NCBI RefSeq assembly: GCF_000429665.1
Contig: NZ_AUCH01000017.1
Coordinates: 62,001 to 126,000, forward strand
Origin: Azovibrio restrictus DSM 23866
Lineage (GTDB): Bacteria > Pseudomonadota > Gammaproteobacteria > Burkholderiales > Rhodocyclaceae
Direction: 5' to 3'
DNA length: 64,000 nt
In this document: positions 1 through 8,704 of the stretch, one piece after another
How positions within the stretch are numbered: the stretch's first letter is position 1
Layout: the number at the start of each line of letters is the position of its first letter
Notes under the pieces: model-generated
What the model was told of the DNA's origin: nothing
The model's input: the letters and a program-made list of their open reading frames with translations, nothing else
Database searches by the model: none
Translations under genes and position numbers: made by a program

Positions 1-423
1 GGTGCCTTCATCCACGTAGGCGCCGATATTCACGTAGGAGGGCATGAGAATGGCGTTCTTGGCGATGTAGCTGCCCTTGCGTGCCACGGCCGGGGGAACG
101 ACGCGGAAGCCACCCTGGCGGAAATCGGCTTCGCTCCAGTCGGCGAACTTGGTGTCCACCTTGTCGAAGAAGCGCAGATCGCCGGCTTCCTGGACCCGGT
201 TGTCACGGATGCGGAAGGACAGCAGCACGGCTTTCTTGATCCACTGGTGGGTGACCCAGTCCCCGTCGATCTTCTCGGCGACGCGCAGGGTGCCGCAGTC
301 CAGTTCGCCGATGATCTGCTCGATGGCGTGGAGGTGCTCGGCGGGGCTGTTGGGGGAAAGCTCGGCGCGCTGTTCCCAGAGTTGTTCGATGACGGCTTGC
401 AGGGGATGTTGATGGGTCGGCAT
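1..423 (-). CDS. dapD: 2,3,4,5-tetrahydropyridine-2,6-dicarboxylate N-succinyltransferase (3' end cut off by window)
   Basis: N-terminal 141 residues of DapD, which transfers succinyl from succinyl-CoA to tetrahydrodipicolinate in the succinylase branch of lysine and meso-diaminopimelate synthesis. The reading starts at an ATG at 423 with MPTHQHPLQAVIEQLW and runs off the left edge in the segment NIGAYVDEG, which is where the left-handed beta-helix of this hexapeptide-repeat enzyme begins; the family is about 270 residues, so roughly half is missing. It lies 35 bases downstream of dapC on the same strand, whose product acts on the DapD product after succinylation, so the two form an operon. 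The identification rests on the characteristic N-terminal sequence and on this pairing. Confidence 0.93.
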   Translation of the reverse strand, partial: MPTHQHPLQAVIEQLWEQRAELSPNSPAEHLHAIEQIIGELDCGTLRVAEKIDGDWVTHQWIKKAVLLSFRIRDNRVQEAGDLRFFDKVDTKFADWSEADFRQGGFRVVPPAVARKGSYIAKNAILMPSYVNIGAYVDEGT

Positions 424-458
424 GATTTTCAACGTCACGGACACGACGTATTTCCTTG

Positions 459-1646
459 TTAGAGTTGTTGAGCAAACTGGCGAATGCGCCCGGCGGCTTC
501 CAGGCAGTCCTCGAGTCCGGCCACCAGGGCGATGCGGACAAAACCGGCGCCAGGATTCACGCCCCGGCTTTCCCTGGCCAGGAAGCTGCCCGGCAGAACC
601 ACGACATTATAGGCTTCGAGCAGGGCCCGGGCGAAATCGGTGTCGGGCACCGGGGTCCGGGCCCACAGGTAGAAGCTGGCATCGGGCATGCCGGTGTCCA
701 GCACCTGGGCCACCAGGGGTGTCACGGCAGCAAACTTTTCCCGGTACTGGCGGCGGTTGTCGAGCACGTGGGCCTCGTCATTCCAGGCCGCCACGGAGGC
801 CGTCTGGACCGGAGGCGCCATGGCACAGCCATGGTAGGTCCGGTAGAGCAGGAATTTCTTCAGGAGTTCCCGGTCCCCGGCCACGAAGCCGGAGCGCATG
901 CCGGGTACGTTGGAGCGTTTCGACAGGCTGGAGAACATCACCAGCCGCTCCATGCCCCGGCCCAGCAGTTGGGCGGCCTGCAGGCCACCCAGGGGCGGAT
1001 TGGCCTCGTCGAAATAGATTTCCGAGTAGCACTCGTCGGAAGCGATGATGAAACCGTACTTGTCCGAGAGGGCGAACAGGGTCTTCCAGTCTTCCAGGCT
1101 CAGCACCTTGCCGGTGGGATTGCCAGGAGAACAGACGTAAAAGAGCTGCACCCGGGCCCACTCTTCCGGCGTCAGGGAATCCAGGTCGAAGGCAAAGCCG
1201 TTTTCCGGCAGGGTGTTGAGGAAACGCGGCTCGGCCCCGGCCAGGTAGGCGGCCCCTTCATAGATCTGGTAGAAGGGATTGGGGCTCACCACCAGGGGTG
1301 CCGGGCGGCTGCCGTCGATCACCGTCTGGGCGAAGGAAAACAGGGCTTCCCGGGAACCGTTCACCGGCAGGATTTCCGTTTCCGGGTCCAGTTCCAGGGC
1401 ATAGCGGCGCTGGGCCCAGGCGGTGATGGCCTGGCGCAGGGCGGGAATGCCCAGGGTGGTGGGGTAGCTGGCCAGTCCCTTCAAGCTGCCGGCCAGGGCC
1501 TCCATGATGAAGGCCGGGGTGGCGTGCTGGGGTTCGCCGATGGAGAGCTTGATCTCCTTCAGACCCGGGTTGGGCGTGACGCCGGCGAACAGGGCGCGCA
1601 GTTTTTCGAAGGGGTAGGGCTGGAGTTGGGCGAGGTGGGGATTCAC
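459..1646 (-). CDS. dapC: N-succinyldiaminopimelate aminotransferase
   Basis: A 395-residue fold-type I PLP aminotransferase that converts N-succinyl-2-amino-6-ketopimelate to N-succinyl-LL-diaminopimelate with glutamate as amino donor. The motif SLSKRSNVPGMRSGF carries the PLP lysine (K243) and is typical of the DapC/AspC group; SIGEPQHATP near the N-terminus is also a family hallmark. I chose the GTG at 1646 (VNPHLAQLQPYPFEKL), because relatives begin MNPxLxxLQPYPFE; an upstream TTG at 1676 in frame would add ten uncharacteristic residues. Neither start has a strong Shine-Dalgarno sequence. dapD follows directly, supporting DapC over a generic alanine/aspartate aminotransferase. Confidence 0.9.
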   Translation of the reverse strand: MNPHLAQLQPYPFEKLRALFAGVTPNPGLKEIKLSIGEPQHATPAFIMEALAGSLKGLASYPTTLGIPALRQAITAWAQRRYALELDPETEILPVNGSREALFSFAQTVIDGSRPAPLVVSPNPFYQIYEGAAYLAGAEPRFLNTLPENGFAFDLDSLTPEEWARVQLFYVCSPGNPTGKVLSLEDWKTLFALSDKYGFIIASDECYSEIYFDEANPPLGGLQAAQLLGRGMERLVMFSSLSKRSNVPGMRSGFVAGDRELLKKFLLYRTYHGCAMAPPVQTASVAAWNDEAHVLDNRRQYREKFAAVTPLVAQVLDTGMPDASFYLWARTPVPDTDFARALLEAYNVVVLPGSFLARESRGVNPGAGFVRIALVAGLEDCLEAAGRIRQFAQQL

Positions 1647-1746
1647 GTTGCTGGGTCTGGAGGGTTGCGGGGCCAAGGGGCGGGATTATCCCTGAAAAAT
1701 GCCCCGCTTCGCATCTTCCGCACCCGCCCTGGCCGGGCGGGCGGTT

Positions 1747-2640
1747 TCAGATCAGGATGAAACGGTGGTTGTGGTTCTCCGCCGCCAGGGCGTCCCGGGC
1801 CAGGGCTGCCGGGAACTCCACCAGGCAGACCAGCCACTGGCGCCGGTCCTGGGTGGACATCAGGGGCAGGTGCAGGGCGTCGGCGGCCTCCTGCTCCGGG
1901 GCCAGGCGCAGGGCGTGGCCGCTGCGGTTGCACAGGCGCATGCAGTTTTCCGGCGCCTGTATCCATTCCTTCAGGTTCTGCAGGACCTTGTCGGCACTCA
2001 GGTCGTGGCTGGCTCGGGAGATGTGGGCGTCCAGGGACTGGGATACCCCCGAGTAGTGGGTCTTGCGCCCGGATTGGGCCCGGGCTTCCTTGAGCAATTC
2101 CTTCTGGGTCTGGGCCAGTTCCAGTTTCTTCTGGTGGTGCAGGTTTTCGTTGGCGAAGCCCTGGAGTAGGCTGTTGAAGGCGGCATCCTGGAGATTGTGG
2201 CGTACCGCCGTGGGGCTGGTGCTCAGGGCCCGGATGGTATGGTCGGTCAGGTAGGGGCTGCCGTCTTCGGGGGAGATCTTGGTGCGCATGCCGAGCAGGG
2301 CGTACAGGCGGGTGTGGCCTTCTTCCATCAGGGCCGGCAGCTCCTGCTTCACGGCCAGGCTGCGCCCCAGGCTGGCCGACTGGTCTTCGGGGTGGGGAAA
2401 CAGCTGGGGCAGCAGGGGATTGGCGCTGTCCATGGCAATGGGGCCGGGGACCAGAGCCAGGGTCTGTTCGAAATAGGCCAGGGCCAGGTCTATGGCCGGG
2501 CTGAGGATGTCCTGATAGGCCGGCACGCTGGCGATGCGGTGGTCGGTCATCTCGACCACATGGGCCAGCCACTGTTGTTCGGCAGGGATGGGCTCATCCT
2601 CCTGCCCGAACAGGCGCGTCAGTTTTCCTAAAAAGCTCAT
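1747..2640 (-). CDS. conserved-looking hypothetical protein, 297 aa
   Basis: I do not recognise this protein. The start is the ATG at 2640 (MSFLGKLTRLFGQEDEP), preceded by a good AGGGAG ribosome site; the frame is open further upstream but that extension is Pro/Arg-rich and not protein-like. There is no signal peptide or membrane segment. The N-terminal third holds possible helices, the middle (about residues 165-215) is rich in Gln, Lys and Glu and may form a coiled coil, and the C-terminus ends in WLVCLVEFP followed by Ala-rich and His/Asn-containing sequence. The soluble character and codon use match the neighbours, so it is probably a real cytoplasmic protein. It sits alone between dapC and a deaminase gene and neither suggests a role. 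Confidence 0.75.
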   Translation of the reverse strand: MSFLGKLTRLFGQEDEPIPAEQQWLAHVVEMTDHRIASVPAYQDILSPAIDLALAYFEQTLALVPGPIAMDSANPLLPQLFPHPEDQSASLGRSLAVKQELPALMEEGHTRLYALLGMRTKISPEDGSPYLTDHTIRALSTSPTAVRHNLQDAAFNSLLQGFANENLHHQKKLELAQTQKELLKEARAQSGRKTHYSGVSQSLDAHISRASHDLSADKVLQNLKEWIQAPENCMRLCNRSGHALRLAPEQEAADALHLPLMSTQDRRQWLVCLVEFPAALARDALAAENHNHRFILI

Positions 2641-2726
2641 GCGGATCTCCCTGAAGGCATGGGGGCCGCTGTCCCGGTATCGGGCGCGGCTTTTTTTCTG
2701 GTTGTCAGGGATGGGCTGTAGTGGGT

Positions 2727-2774
2727 ATGCGGCGCCTGGGGTCCGCGCCTGCCCTTGTGCTCGGCGCGCCGCAT
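2727..2774. repeat. inverted repeat in the gap between two minus-strand genes
   Basis: The arms ATGCGGCGC (2727-2735) and GCGCCGCAT (2766-2774) are perfectly complementary around a 30-base loop. It lies in the 189-base gap downstream of the deaminase gene and upstream of the 297-residue hypothetical gene. No T-run follows on either strand, so it is not a classic intrinsic terminator; it may be an mRNA hairpin or chance in G+C-rich DNA. Confidence 0.4.
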
Positions 2775-2829
2775 CCTTGATGGGCGGCAAGCATAGACCG
2801 GCCCTCGATGGCCGGCAAGCCCCGCCCAC

Positions 2830-3321
2830 TCAGTAGGCGGTCTTGCGGCTGCTGCGCTCCCAGGCCAGCAGGGGGGCGGCGGCGTTTTCCAGGGGAAGGT
2901 GCAGCATCGGCACCCGGCGGGCTTCCGGGGGCAGATTCAGCTGACCGTAGAGCTCGTCGTCACAGAAGCCTATGGCCGCAGCGACACTTCGGTCATTGGC
3001 GTAGATGATGCGGTCCACCCGGGCCCAGTAAGCCGCCGCCAGGCACATGGGGCAGGGCTCGGAGGAGGCGTACAGGGTGCAGCCTTCCAGGTGGAAATGC
3101 CCCAGTTCCCGGCAGGCGGCCCGGATGGCCAGGATTTCGGCATGGGCGGTGGGGTCATGATCCACCACCACCCGGTTCCAGCCTTCGGCGATGATGCGCC
3201 CGTCCCGGGCCACCAGGGCACCGAAGGGGCCGCCGTCGCCCCGCTCCACATTGTCCCGGGCCAGCTCCAGGGTGCGGCGCAGAAAAACCTGGTCCTGGTC
3301 GTTGAAGGGGCTGGGCTGCAT
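2830..3321 (-). CDS. guaD: guanine deaminase-like nucleoside/nucleobase deaminase
   Basis: A 163-residue zinc deaminase of the cytidine-deaminase fold. The zinc site is visible as DPTAHAE (H60, catalytic E62) and EPCPMC (C90, C93). The text GGPFGALVARDG, PTAHAEILAIRAAC and PCPMCLAAAYWAR, and the aromatic C-terminus ending TAY, resemble Bacillus GuaD, which turns guanine into xanthine, rather than the tRNA adenosine deaminase TadA. The ATG at 3321 has an AGGAGG site six bases upstream. It lies 34 bases downstream of queF on the same strand. A role in purine salvage or disposal is likely; related enzymes deaminate other pterin or purine substrates, so the exact substrate is inferred. Confidence 0.8.
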   Translation of the reverse strand: MQPSPFNDQDQVFLRRTLELARDNVERGDGGPFGALVARDGRIIAEGWNRVVVDHDPTAHAEILAIRAACRELGHFHLEGCTLYASSEPCPMCLAAAYWARVDRIIYANDRSVAAAIGFCDDELYGQLNLPPEARRVPMLHLPLENAAAPLLAWERSSRKTAY

Positions 3322-3355
3322 GGGCGGTCCTCCTGGGGCTTAGGCAACTGACATT

Positions 3356-3775
3356 CTAGCCGCGGGTGTTGGAATTCGTCTCGAACTGGGTCAGATCCAC
3401 CCGGGGAGCCGGCTGCCAGCCAGCCTGACGGTGTTCGGCCACCACGTTGGTGAAGATGCCGCCGCGCACGTAGAACTTGGCGGTGAGGCGCATGAAGCGG
3501 GGCTGGGTGGCGGCCACCAGGTCGTTCAGGATGCGGTTGGTGACAGCTTCGTGGAAAGCGCCTTCATCCCGGTAGGACCAGGTGTAGAGCTTGAGGCTCT
3601 TCAATTCGACGCAGAGCTGGTCGGGAATGTAGTCCAGGATCAGGGTGGCGAAGTCGGGCTGGCCGGTCTTGGGGCACAGGCAGGTGAACTCGGGAATCTG
3701 CATGTGGATGTGGAAGTCCCGCTCCGGGTTGGGGTTGGGGAAGGTTTCCAGGGTCTTGCTGGGTTGGCTGCTCAT
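3356..3775 (-). CDS. queF: NADPH-dependent 7-cyano-7-deazaguanine (preQ0) reductase, short type
   Basis: 139 residues, the size of the unimodular (type I) QueF. It reduces the nitrile of preQ0 to the aminomethyl group of preQ1 on the way to queuosine in tRNA. The catalytic motif TCLCPKTGQPDF supplies the nucleophilic cysteine (C34) and the general-acid aspartate (D41), seven residues apart as in Bacillus QueF; the NADPH-binding motif follows as ELKSLKLYTWSYRDEGAFHE. The start at 3775 is the only sensible one. It is divergent from smc, and its own leader contains a hairpin with a T-rich tail (separate entry). The other queuosine genes are not in this window. Confidence 0.95.
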   Translation of the reverse strand: MSSQPSKTLETFPNPNPERDFHIHMQIPEFTCLCPKTGQPDFATLILDYIPDQLCVELKSLKLYTWSYRDEGAFHEAVTNRILNDLVAATQPRFMRLTAKFYVRGGIFTNVVAEHRQAGWQPAPRVDLTQFETNSNTRG

Positions 3776-3793
3776 GGATGCTGTCCGGTTATG

Positions 3794-3823
3794 AAAACAA
3801 ACCAGGGGCCCGGTGCGGCCCCT
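3794..3823 (-). terminator. terminator-like hairpin in the queF leader (possible attenuator)
   Basis: On the minus strand the sequence reads AGGGGCC, a six-base loop, GGCCCCT (plus-strand 3804-3823), then GG and the T-rich TTTGTTTT (3794-3801). It lies 18 bases upstream of the queF ATG and downstream of a TATAAT (minus strand, about 3832-3837), so a queF transcript would pass through it. There is no upstream minus-strand gene for it to terminate. I tried to fit a preQ1 riboswitch and could not. Confidence 0.5.
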
Positions 3824-3901
3824 GACTGGGTGATATTATAGCGGCCGCTTTGGCGGGCCGCCCATGGGGCGGGCCGTTCTCCGTCCGTTTCGATCCGTTC
3901 C

Positions 3902-6900
3902 ATGCGCCTCACCAAACTCAAACTCGCCGGCTTCAAATCCTTCGTCGATCCCACCACGGTGGCCCTGCCCGGGCAGCTGGTGGGCGTGGTCGGCCCCAAT
4001 GGCTGCGGCAAGTCCAACATCATGGACGCGGTACGCTGGGTGCTGGGGGAATCCAAGGCCTCGGAACTGCGCGGCGAGTCCATGCAGGACGTGATCTTCA
4101 ACGGCTCCACCAACCGGAAGCCCGTGGCCCGGGCGTCGGTGGAACTGATCTTCGACAATGCCCTGGGCCGGGCCCTGGGCCAGTGGAGCCAGTACGCGGA
4201 GCTGGCAGTGAAGCGGGTGCTGACCCGCAACGGCCAGTCCGACTACTTCATCAACAACCTGAAGGTGCGCAGGAAGGACATCACCGACCTGTTCCTGGGC
4301 ACCGGCCTGGGCCCCCGGGCCTACGCCATCATCGGCCAGGGCATGATCTCCCGCATCATTGAGGCGCGCCCCGACGATCTGCGCGTCTTCCTGGAAGAAG
4401 CCGCCGGGGTGAGCCGCTACAAGGAGCGGCGCAAGGAAACCGAAGGCCGCCTGGAGGACACCCGGGAAAACCTCACCCGGGTGGAAGACATCCGCCTGGA
4501 ACTGGGCGCCCAGATGGAGAAGCTGGAAGGCCAGGCCGAGGTGGCGCGCCAGTACCACCACTACAACGACACCCTGGTGCGGAAACAGCAGGTCCTGTGG
4601 ATCCTGCGCCGCAACGACGCCCGGGCCGAAGCCCAGCGGCTGTCCCTGGAAGTGGAGCGGGCCAGCACCGAGCTCGAAGGCGCCACGGCCGGCCTGCGGG
4701 AAACAGAAGCCCGGCTGGAAGAGGCTCGTGAAACCCATTTCGCCGCTGGCGACGGGGTGCACCAGGCCCAGAGCGAACTGTTTGCCGCCAACGCGGAAGT
4801 GGCGCGCCTGGAAGCAGAAATCCGCCATCGCAAGGAATCCCGCCGGCAGCTGGAATCCCGGCTGGTGCAGCTCGAAGGGGAGCAGCAACACTGGGAAACC
4901 CAGGCCGCCCGGCTGGCCAGCGACCGGACCGACTGGGAAGCGCGCCAGGAGGAAGCCGAGCTGCGCCTGGAACAGGCCCAGGCCAAGGGCGAGATGCTGG
5001 CCGAACGCCTGCCCCTGGCGGAAGAACAGCAGGCCCGGGCCCAGGCGGAGGTGGACCGTCTGCGCCGGGACATGTCCCAGCTGGAGCAGCACCTGCAGGT
5101 GGAACTGACCCACCAGGCCCACGCCCAGCGCAGCCTGCAGAGCCTGGCCCAGCGCCGGGAGCGCCTGCGCCAGGAGCTGGAGCAACAGGAGGCCCCCGAC
5201 ACCACCACCCTGGAAACCCGGCAGGCGGAACTCCTCATGCAGCAGGAACTCCAGGCCGAGGCCCATGAACGGCTGCAGACCCTGCAGGAGCGCCTGCCGG
5301 ACCTGGAACAGCGGCGCCGGGAACTCCAGGAAGGCCTGCAGCAGGCCCAGCGCGAGGTGGCCGCCGCCGAATCCCGGCGCAGCACCCTGGAGCAGATGCA
5401 GGCCCGGGTGCAGCACAGCGGCAAGCTGCCGGAATGGTTGAAGCAGCACGGCCTGGCCGAAGCACGCCCCCTGTGGCAGCAGCTGCAGGTGGAGCCGGGC
5501 TGGGAAAGCGCCGTGGAAGCGGTGCTGCGGGAACGTCTGAGCGCCTTGGCGGCTCCCTCCGCCGAGGCGGCTGCCGGCTGGGCCCAGGACCGGCCCGGGG
5601 TGAAGCTCACCCTGCGCCTGCCGGGGAGCGCCGCCCCCCAGGCCGCCGCCTCCGACAGCCTGCTGGCCCGGCTGCGGGTCGATGATCCCGCCTGGGAGCC
5701 GCTGCTGGCCGACTGGTTCGCCCGGGTCCTGACCGCTGCCAGCCTGCCGGAAGCCCTGGCCCGACGCGAAACGCTGCCTCCCGGCTGCTGCTGTGTCACC
5801 CCGGGGGGTGACCTGGTGGAGCGCCACGGCCTTACCCTGTTTGCACCGGACAAGGCCGAGCATGGCCTCTTGGAGCGGCAGCGGGAAATCGAAACCCTGG
5901 GGGGCAGCATCGAGGCCTTCCGCCTGCGGGCCGAAGCCTGCCGGGAGGAACTGGCCGCCCTGGAAGACGAGGTGGCGCAGCTCCAGGCCAGCCTGCAGCA
6001 GCTGCGCCGGGAGCAGGGCGAAGCCCAGGGCCGCATTCATGCCCTGCAGGTGGAAACCCTGAAACTCTCCCAGGCCCTGGAGCGGCACCGGGAACAGCAG
6101 GCCCGGATAAGCGAGCAGCTGGCCGAGCTGGAAGCGGAAGAGGAGAGCGAACGGGAGCGGCAATACACGGCCGAGGAGTTGGTGGCCCAGTTGCGCGAGC
6201 AGGTGGAAGGGCTGCGGGAGCAGGAGCAAGACGCCCGGGCCGGTCTGGAGGCCGCCGAGCGGGCCCTGCGCGATGAACGGGAACGGGCTGCAGCCGGGGA
6301 CCGGGAGGTGCGGGAAGCCCAGTTTTCCCAGCGCGAATGCGCCGCCAAGCTGCAGGAAATCTTCGCCAACCAGGCCCTGGCCCAGCGCCAGCTGCAGCGC
6401 ATCGGCAGCGACCTGGCCGAAGGCCGGGCCCAGGCCCTGGACACGCCCCCCGAGGTTTATGAGGAACAGTTGCAGCTGGCCCTGGAAAATCGCCGGGAGC
6501 AGGAACTCCAGCTCGCCGGCCGGCGCGACGCCCTGGAATCCGCCACCCAGGCCCTGCGCGCCCTGGAGGAGCAGCGCCTGCGCATCGAACAGGGCCTGGA
6601 GCCCCTGCGCAGCCGCATCGGCGAACTGAAACTGAAGGAGCAGGCCGCCGCCCTGAACGCGGAGCAGCTGGCCGGGCAGCTGCTGGAAGCCGGCAGCGAC
6701 GAGAGCCTGCTCCAGGAAGAACTGCAGCAGGCCCGGCCCCAGGCCCTGGCCCAGGAAATCGGCCGGCTGCAGAAGGCCATTGCCGAGCTGGGGGCGGTGA
6801 ACCTGGCGGCGCTGCAGGAACTGGAAACCGCCCGGGAGCGCAAGGGCTACCTGGATGACCAGGCCGCCGACCTGGTGGAGGCCATGGAGACCCTGGAAAA

Positions 6901-7405
6901 CGCCATCCGCCGCATCGACCGGGAAACCCGGGACCTGCTGCAGAACACCTTCGATACGGTCAATGGCCATTTCGGCCGGCTGTTCCCGGAGCTGTTCGGC
7001 GGCGGCCGGGCGGAGCTGGTGATGACCGGAGACGAGATCCTTGATGCGGGGGTGCAGGTGGTGGCCCAGCCGCCGGGCAAGAAAAATTCGTCCATTCACC
7101 TGCTTTCGGGCGGGGAAAAGGCCCTGACGGCCATTGCTTTGGTATTCTCCATGTTCCAGTTGAACCCGGCGCCTTTCTGCCTCCTGGACGAGGTGGATGC
7201 GCCCCTGGACGATACGAACACTGAACGCTTCTGCCAGATGGTGCAGAAAATGTCCGGCCAGACCCAGTTCCTGTTCATCAGCCACAACAAGATCGCCATG
7301 GAAATGGCCGAGCAGCTGGTGGGGGTGACCATGCAGGAATCCGGCGTTTCCCGGGTGGTGGAAGTGGATATGGAAGCAGCATTGAAGATGAGGGATGCAG
7401 CCTGA
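3902..7405 (+). CDS. smc: chromosome segregation protein SMC
   Basis: A 1167-residue structural-maintenance-of-chromosomes ATPase that forms the condensin ring with ScpA and ScpB. The N-terminal head carries Walker A GPNGCGKS (31-38) after the usual MRLTKLKLAGFKSF opening. Two long Glu/Gln/Arg/Ala-rich coiled coils follow, separated by a hinge around residues 500-650. The C-terminal head carries the signature LSGGEK (1068-1073) and Walker B FCLLDEVDAPLDD (D1096, E1097). Length and all motifs are normal. The stop overlaps the zipA start in TGATG, so the two are translationally coupled; smc-zipA-ligA is a conserved order in proteobacteria and links chromosome compaction with division and ligation. 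Confidence 0.98.
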   Translation: MRLTKLKLAGFKSFVDPTTVALPGQLVGVVGPNGCGKSNIMDAVRWVLGESKASELRGESMQDVIFNGSTNRKPVARASVELIFDNALGRALGQWSQYAELAVKRVLTRNGQSDYFINNLKVRRKDITDLFLGTGLGPRAYAIIGQGMISRIIEARPDDLRVFLEEAAGVSRYKERRKETEGRLEDTRENLTRVEDIRLELGAQMEKLEGQAEVARQYHHYNDTLVRKQQVLWILRRNDARAEAQRLSLEVERASTELEGATAGLRETEARLEEARETHFAAGDGVHQAQSELFAANAEVARLEAEIRHRKESRRQLESRLVQLEGEQQHWETQAARLASDRTDWEARQEEAELRLEQAQAKGEMLAERLPLAEEQQARAQAEVDRLRRDMSQLEQHLQVELTHQAHAQRSLQSLAQRRERLRQELEQQEAPDTTTLETRQAELLMQQELQAEAHERLQTLQERLPDLEQRRRELQEGLQQAQREVAAAESRRSTLEQMQARVQHSGKLPEWLKQHGLAEARPLWQQLQVEPGWESAVEAVLRERLSALAAPSAEAAAGWAQDRPGVKLTLRLPGSAAPQAAASDSLLARLRVDDPAWEPLLADWFARVLTAASLPEALARRETLPPGCCCVTPGGDLVERHGLTLFAPDKAEHGLLERQREIETLGGSIEAFRLRAEACREELAALEDEVAQLQASLQQLRREQGEAQGRIHALQVETLKLSQALERHREQQARISEQLAELEAEEESERERQYTAEELVAQLREQVEGLREQEQDARAGLEAAERALRDERERAAAGDREVREAQFSQRECAAKLQEIFANQALAQRQLQRIGSDLAEGRAQALDTPPEVYEEQLQLALENRREQELQLAGRRDALESATQALRALEEQRLRIEQGLEPLRSRIGELKLKEQAAALNAEQLAGQLLEAGSDESLLQEELQQARPQALAQEIGRLQKAIAELGAVNLAALQELETARERKGYLDDQAADLVEAMETLENAIRRIDRETRDLLQNTFDTVNGHFGRLFPELFGGGRAELVMTGDEILDAGVQVVAQPPGKKNSSIHLLSGGEKALTAIALVFSMFQLNPAPFCLLDEVDAPLDDTNTERFCQMVQKMSGQTQFLFISHNKIAMEMAEQLVGVTMQESGVSRVVEVDMEAALKMRDAA

Positions 7406-8703
7406 TGAGTGAATTGCAGATGGGGGTTCTGGCCCTGGGTGGTGTGGGCGTGTTGCTGGTGTTCGCCTACAACAAGTGGCAGGAATATCAGCACCGCAAG
7501 GTGGCGGAACGGGTGTTCCAGCAGCCGGACGAGGACGTGCTGCTGGAGCGTCGCGCGGCGGAACCCGTGTGGCGGGATGAGGAAGCGGCGCCGGGGGATT
7601 TCCGCCGGGAGCCGGCCCTGGCCCGGGTGGAGGACGAGGACGACGAGTGGGCACGGCACGAAGCCGAGCAGGCGGCTGCAGTCCAGGCTGCCGCACTCGC
7701 CCAGCCCGCCGAACCTGCCGAGTTCCGGGCGCCTGTTGCCGAGCCCCGGTCCGGGAGTGAAACGCCCGCCGGCTCGCTGCCGCCCTGGGAGGAGGAATCC
7801 CCCGCCGTTACTGCTGCTGCCGCTCCGGCCGCCGCTCCGGCACCCCAGGCCGCGCCGGCCCAGGACGTGCCCATGCCCACCACCCTGCTGTCCCCGGCGG
7901 TGGACGCCATTGCCATTCTGGAACTGGTGGAGCATGTGCCGGCCAGCCAGGTCATGGCTTCCCAGCGGGAGGCCCTGCGCCGCCTGCGCAAACCCCTGCA
8001 CTGGGTCGGGTTCAACGAGGCCCAGGGGGAATGGGAGTTCATCCAGCCTGACACCCCCGGGGCCTACCGGCGTCTGCGGGTGGGGCTGCAGCTGGCGGAC
8101 CGTCAGGGGCCGGTGAGCAGCGGCGATTTCTCCCTCTTTTCCGGCGCCATGCAGCAGCTGGCCGATGAGCTGATGGCCGTGGTGGACATGCCCTCCAGCC
8201 AGCAGGCCCTGGACCAGGCCCAGCAGCTCGACCGCTTCTGTGCCGAGGTGGACATGCAGATCGGGGTGAACCTGGTGAGCCGCGGCACCCCCTTTGCCGG
8301 CACCAAGATCCGCGCCCTGGCCGAGGCCGCCGGCATGACCCTGGGCATGGACGGTAGCTACACCCGCCACGACGACGACGGCCGGGCCCTGTTCTCCCTA
8401 CAGAACTTCGAAGCCAGCGGTTTTGCCGCCGACACCCTGAAATCCCTGAGCACCCATGGCCTGGTGTTCCTCCTGGATGTGCCGCGTACGCCCCGGGGCC
8501 AGCATGTCTATACCCAGATGGTGGATATCGCCAAGCGCTTTGCCGAGGCCCTGAACGGGGCCCTGGTGGATGACAACCGTCAGCCCCTGGCCGAGCCCCA
8601 GCTGGCCCACATCCGCCAGGAATACGTGCAGAAGCCCCAGGCCGTGATGGAAAGCCAGGGCCTGCCCGCCGGCGGCTCCCTGGCCCTGCGGCTGTTCAGC
8701 TGA
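7405..8703 (+). CDS. zipA: cell division protein ZipA
   Basis: 432 residues with the ZipA architecture: an N-terminal membrane anchor (about residues 6-22, MGVLALGGVGVLLVFAY), a charged stretch, a long Ala/Pro-rich flexible linker (about 85-155), and a C-terminal FtsZ-binding domain that ends near IRQEYVQKP and LALRLFS. ZipA tethers the FtsZ ring to the inner membrane. The C-terminal hallmarks IGVNLVSRGTPFAGTKIRALAEAAG and FSLQNFEASGF are clear in substance. The ATG overlaps the smc stop, and ligA begins one base after its stop, the usual smc-zipA-ligA operon. Confidence 0.95.
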   Translation: MSELQMGVLALGGVGVLLVFAYNKWQEYQHRKVAERVFQQPDEDVLLERRAAEPVWRDEEAAPGDFRREPALARVEDEDDEWARHEAEQAAAVQAAALAQPAEPAEFRAPVAEPRSGSETPAGSLPPWEEESPAVTAAAAPAAAPAPQAAPAQDVPMPTTLLSPAVDAIAILELVEHVPASQVMASQREALRRLRKPLHWVGFNEAQGEWEFIQPDTPGAYRRLRVGLQLADRQGPVSSGDFSLFSGAMQQLADELMAVVDMPSSQQALDQAQQLDRFCAEVDMQIGVNLVSRGTPFAGTKIRALAEAAGMTLGMDGSYTRHDDDGRALFSLQNFEASGFAADTLKSLSTHGLVFLLDVPRTPRGQHVYTQMVDIAKRFAEALNGALVDDNRQPLAEPQLAHIRQEYVQKPQAVMESQGLPAGGSLALRLFS

Positions 8704-8704
8704 G

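Noticed and set aside
3776..3840. preQ1 riboswitch in front of queF
   Set aside because: The leader has a G+C-rich hairpin with a T-rich tail, but not the preQ1-I consensus with an A-rich 3' tail; the resemblance ends at position.
3836..7696. A 3.9-kb minus-strand open frame opposite smc
   Set aside because: Shadow of smc; low-complexity translation, no motifs, and it would overlap a certain gene over its full length.
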